The notes under the pieces: model-generated
What the model saw: only the letters and a program-made list of their open reading frames with translations
Databases searched by the model: none
Told to the model about the DNA's origin: nothing
Program-made: the position numbers and the translations under genes
Shown here: piece by piece, positions 61,190-64,000 of the stretch
Position numbering within the stretch: the first letter of the stretch is position 1
How the letters are laid out: each line of letters opens with the position of its first letter
Assembly: GCA_029204225.1 (NCBI GenBank)
Contig: CM055098.1
Span: 23,441,367-23,505,366 of the forward strand
Reading direction: 5' to 3'
Length of the DNA: 64,000 nucleotides
Source: Diphasiastrum complanatum
Taxonomy: Eukaryota > Streptophyta > Lycopodiopsida > Lycopodiales > Lycopodiaceae

Positions 61190-62640
61190 TCTGCAAGACT
61201 TCTTGATGGACAGATTTGTCAGGCTTTTTTGGCACTTTGCGGCACTTCGAGAGTTACTTCCCAAGGAAACTCAAAAAATCATGGAAAAAGTGCATTTTTT
61301 TGGGGTTATTTTGCAAAATTATTTTCTGGGAACAAACCCTCGCAGACTGGTATGCACTTGTATCTAAGTCAGATTCACCTGCTCACAAAGCTGCGAGAGT
61401 TACTTCCCAAGGAAACTCAAAAAATCTTGAAAAAAGTGCATTTTTTTGGGGTTTTTTTGCAAAATTTTTTCTGGGAACAAACCCTCTCAAATTGGTATGC
61501 ACTTGTATCTCAGTTAGATTCACCTGCTCACAAAGTTGCGAGAGTTACTTCCCAAGGAAACTCAAAAAATATTGAAAAAAGTGCATTTTTTTGGGTTTTC
61601 TTTGCAAAATTCTAAGATTTTCTAGGAACAAACCCTCGCAAATTGGTATGCACTTGTATCTCAGTTAGATTCACCTGCTCACAAAGCTGCGAGAGTTACT
61701 TCCCAAGGAAACTCAAAAACTCTGAAAAAAAGTGCATTTTTTTGGGGTTTTTTTGCAAAATTTTAAGATTTTCTGGGAACAAACCCTCGCAGACTAGTAT
61801 GCACTTGTATCTTAGTCAGATTCAGCTGCTAACCAAGCTGCGAGAGTTACTTCCCAAGGAAACTTAAAAAATCTTGAAAAAAGTGCATTTTTTTGGGGTT
61901 TTTTGGCAAAATTTTAAGATTTTCTGGGAACAAACCCTCGCAGACTGGTATGCACTTGTATCTCAGTTAGATTCACTTGCTCACAAGCTGCGAGAGTTAC
62001 TTCCCAAGGAAACTCAAAAAATCTTGAAAAAAGTGCATTTTTTGGGGGTTTTTTTTCAAAATTTTTAGATTTTCTGGGAACAAACCCTCGCAGACTGGTA
62101 TGCACTTGTATCTCAGTCAGATTCAGCTGCTCACCAGGCTGCGAGAATTACTTTCCAAGGAAACTCAAAAATTTGTTGTCTGAGAAGGTTCTAGGCCACT
62201 TTTTGCTCTTGGGAACCTTCATAGGGGCACTTTTTTTGGGATCTAACTCTCGCAGACTTCTGTGTCCTTGTCTCAGTGAGATGGAACTTCAGAGAGCTCT
62301 GCGAAGGTTACTTCCCAAGGAAACTCAAAAATTTGTTGTCTGAGAAGGTTCTAGGCCATTTTTTGCTCTTAGGAACCTTCACAGGGACACTTTTTTTGGG
62401 ATCTAACTCTCATAGACTTCTCTGTGTCCTTGTCTCAGTGAGATGGAACTTCAGAGAGCTCTACGAAGGTTAGTTTTGAGTTTTGAATTTTTTTTTGATT
62501 TTTACAAAGGATTTTTGAATTTTTTTGGGTTTTTCTCTATATTTTTGGGTTTTTCTCTATTGAGAAGTAACCTTCACAGGCTTCTATGCAGGTCTGGGAA
62601 AGTACCCTGGAGCTGCTGCCAGTCATGCAAAGGTTAGTTC
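61190..62640 (+). repeat. Tandem array of hairpin-forming 145-162-bp units
   Basis: About nine units. Anchored on the TATGCACTTGTATC word, they begin at 61351, 61496, 61647, 61798, 61949 and 62099 (periods 145-151). Diverged units follow at 62261, 62423 and 62585 (period 162). Each unit has arms such as AACCCTCGCAG ... CTGCGAGAGTT that pair across ~45-50 nt, followed by TACTTCCCAAGGAAACTC and a G/T-rich spacer. The same hairpin occurs once in the leader at 14000-14075. Open frames across the array are by-products. Confidence 0.85.
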
Positions 62641-63174
62641 TTGCTGGTTTTTGAGAAATCAAAATCGGATGAGATTTTGGCTCTCTTTTTCTCTCCAAAA
62701 ACAGATTGAGCTTTTTTTTCTGATTTTTATGGATTTTATGGATTAACAAAGGGATTGGGTGCTTGGATCTGATCCTCCCACCGCACAATCTCTCCCTACA
62801 GTGCAAACAAACGAAAAAATCACGAAAAAATGGCAAAAACTAACACTACTCACACTATTCCACCCTTAAAATTCGATTTTTTTGATGAAAAAGAATGATG
62901 AGAGAGTAGCAAGAGAGAGATAGAGGAAAAGAGAAAGAGTGTGAGAAAGCTATGCGGCAAAACGAGTGTGTGGCGCTCCTCGGCAACGACGCCACTGTTG
63001 TGTCGTCGGTGTAGCATAGGAGTCCGTCGCTGGGAGCGGCAACCTCGCCTTCACCTGCATAGCAAGAAGAGAGAGGGAGAGGAGAAAGAGAGTGGAGAGA
63101 GGGAGAGAGAGAATGCCTAGGTTGAGAAAGGCTTTGGGGGCTCGAGCGCATACCCAAAGCTATTCTATCCCAAC

Positions 63175-63176
<2 letters not shown>
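62480..63176 (+). repeat. Retroelement leader sequence, homologous to 13930-14589
   Basis: After the last hairpin unit, the sequence GGTTTTTGAGAAATCAAAAT, then ATGAGATTTTGGCTCTCTTT and CCAAAAACAG, matches the leader at 14085-14155. It leads through CACTAC/CACC and GA-rich DNA to a (GA)n tract. The flanking primer-binding site present at 13853 is absent here. Confidence 0.6.

Positions 63177-63231
<55 letters not shown>
63177..63231. repeat. (GA)n microsatellite
   Basis: 55 bp of GA with no LINE sequence on either side. It occupies the same relative position in the leader as 14590-14714. Confidence 0.95.
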
Positions 63232-63236
<5 letters not shown>

Positions 63237-63610
63237 GTGAAAAAACCAAGAGAGTTTTATTAGAATGAGAATGGAAGATGATACAATACAAAGGAAATGG
63301 CTCCCTCTTATAGATTTTAGAGGTGAGCCTCCTTCACTCTCATTTGCCACTTCATTGGGGCAAGGATTCTAATCCAAGCCTTTAAAATAAACACAACTTA
63401 AATCTATTGGTGCTAAGAGAGCACAAGGGCACTCACATGATTCATGTGAGTTTTAAGTTGGGCCCTTTTAGCTTTTTTATTTGCAACTTGACTTAGGGCC
63501 TCGAATGTCATTTTAGAGTTTTAAGCCCTCACTCTCTTATTCCTAAGAATTACAACTTGCTACTTGTGCTCATTGGTGGCTGGGCTTATACACACAGGAC
63601 GCCAGTGCCT
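63232..63610. other. Non-coding, no recognised feature
   Basis: AT-rich sequence between the microsatellite and the second 113-bp repeat. If 63611-63723 is a minus-strand 5' LTR remnant, a primer site should lie just below 63611. CACTGGCGTCCTG (63608-63596, minus) begins with TGG only after three bases and matches no primer site I recognise. Confidence 0.35.
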
Positions 63611-63723
63611 CGCACTTATTATTCTACTGTACTGTGGCGGGGCCCACTAGGCAAGGCTTGGCCAACAGTATTTTAAGTGGTGGGACCCACTTATTTATTT
63701 GTATACATGAAATACCCACAACA
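63611..63723. repeat. 113-bp direct repeat, copy 2
   Basis: Matches 58674-58786 in the same orientation. The flanks differ completely from those of copy 1, and no target duplication is visible. Confidence 0.8.
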
Positions 63724-64000
63724 CTCCTTGGTGCTGGTCTTCCGATGTTGCTATCTTTTCTTGGGGCACCTATATCCCTGAGTTTGCACATATGTTTGAT
63801 GGTTACGTGTATGATGCGACTATTCGCGATGAGTGTCCATCTCTTTTCCAACTTCCTCATTTGTTACTCAACTGATGATATTGATCTCTCTCTTTAGTCT
63901 CCTTAATCTCTCTCTTTCCTGCTTTCTAGGGTTAAGTCTTGCTTATTTGGGTCTGAGCACATCATTCATCATCATCATGAATGTAGTTGGGGCATTTGTC
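63724..64000 (+). other. Unassigned sequence to the window end
   Basis: Plus-strand frame 63731-63877 reads AIFSWGTYIPEFAHMFDGYV and ATIRDECPSLFQLPHLLLN without an initiating Met. It could be coding debris, but I do not recognise it. It is not the continuation of LINE J. Confidence 0.3.

Noticed and set aside
61127-62068. Several overlapping frames with repeated Phe/Lys/Cys-rich peptides
   Set aside because: By-products of the ~150-bp tandem array; the same DNA is open in different frames in different units.
61190-62640. Regular repeat with spacers as a CRISPR-like array
   Set aside because: Whole units are homologous, including the 'spacers', and the context is a plant genome.
62537-63157. 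Minus-strand frames near 62.5-63.2 kb as genes
   Set aside because: They overlap the retroelement leader homologous to 13.9-14.6 kb and show no domains.

Overview
This is nuclear DNA from a land plant with a large, repeat-dominated genome. The evidence is the mix of Ty1/copia, Ty3/gypsy and hAT remnants, primer-binding sites of the plant initiator-Met type (TGGTATCAGAGC), and long AG/CT microsatellites. I cannot fix the species; a fern or another non-flowering vascular plant would fit. No rRNA, no functional tRNA gene, no CRISPR array and no convincing intact host gene was found. Nearly every recognisable coding stretch belongs to a transposable element, and most are broken.

Layout. 0-3.3 kb: anonymous AT-rich DNA. 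3.3-8 kb: a Ty3/gypsy integrase end, a tRNA-like Pol III promoter (SINE-like) and a decayed coiled-coil gene of the kind that travels with plant retroelements. 8-20 kb: copia fragments on both strands, LTR-like direct repeats, a duplicated primer-binding site and long (GA)n tracts. 20.5 kb: a possible first exon of a host gene (weak). 21.8-37 kb: five LINE copies, all on the minus strand, joined head to tail through (TC)n tracts; one is split by a nearly intact 5.5-kb copia element (28815-34318). 37-42.6 kb: a further decayed copia and LTR remnants. 42.6-49 kb: a second minus-strand LINE array, including an ORF1-only copy and a nearly full-length copy. 49-54.8 kb: anonymous DNA with a ~575-bp imperfect palindrome. 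54.8-57.5 kb: a hAT transposase fragment split just after its start codon by a gypsy-type element. 57.5-58.7 kb: a plus-strand LINE fragment next to (CT)n. 58.7-63.7 kb: an intact 533-codon Gag-only ORF, a tandem array of hairpin-forming 145-162-bp units, and a 113-bp direct repeat at the borders.

The most interesting system is the LINE family. Its copies share four things. (1) The sense strand always carries (TC)n next to the copy, and successive copies are chained through these tracts, which suggests targeting of (TC)n microsatellites. (2) ORF1 (coiled coil, RRM-like, C-terminal domain) and ORF2 (endonuclease, RT, CX2CX9HX4C) lie in one frame separated by a single UAG. In three divergent copies the UAG is followed by exactly 6 nt and then a stem-loop with compensatory changes, and no AUG is available to start ORF2 upstream of the endonuclease; this suggests stop-codon readthrough. 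(3) The 3' end carries a conserved, covarying two-part stem-loop just before the (TC)n tail. (4) The ORF2 C-terminus carries an exact PCNA-binding-type motif (Q-P-x-I-T-x-F-F). All functional statements about this family are inference from sequence.
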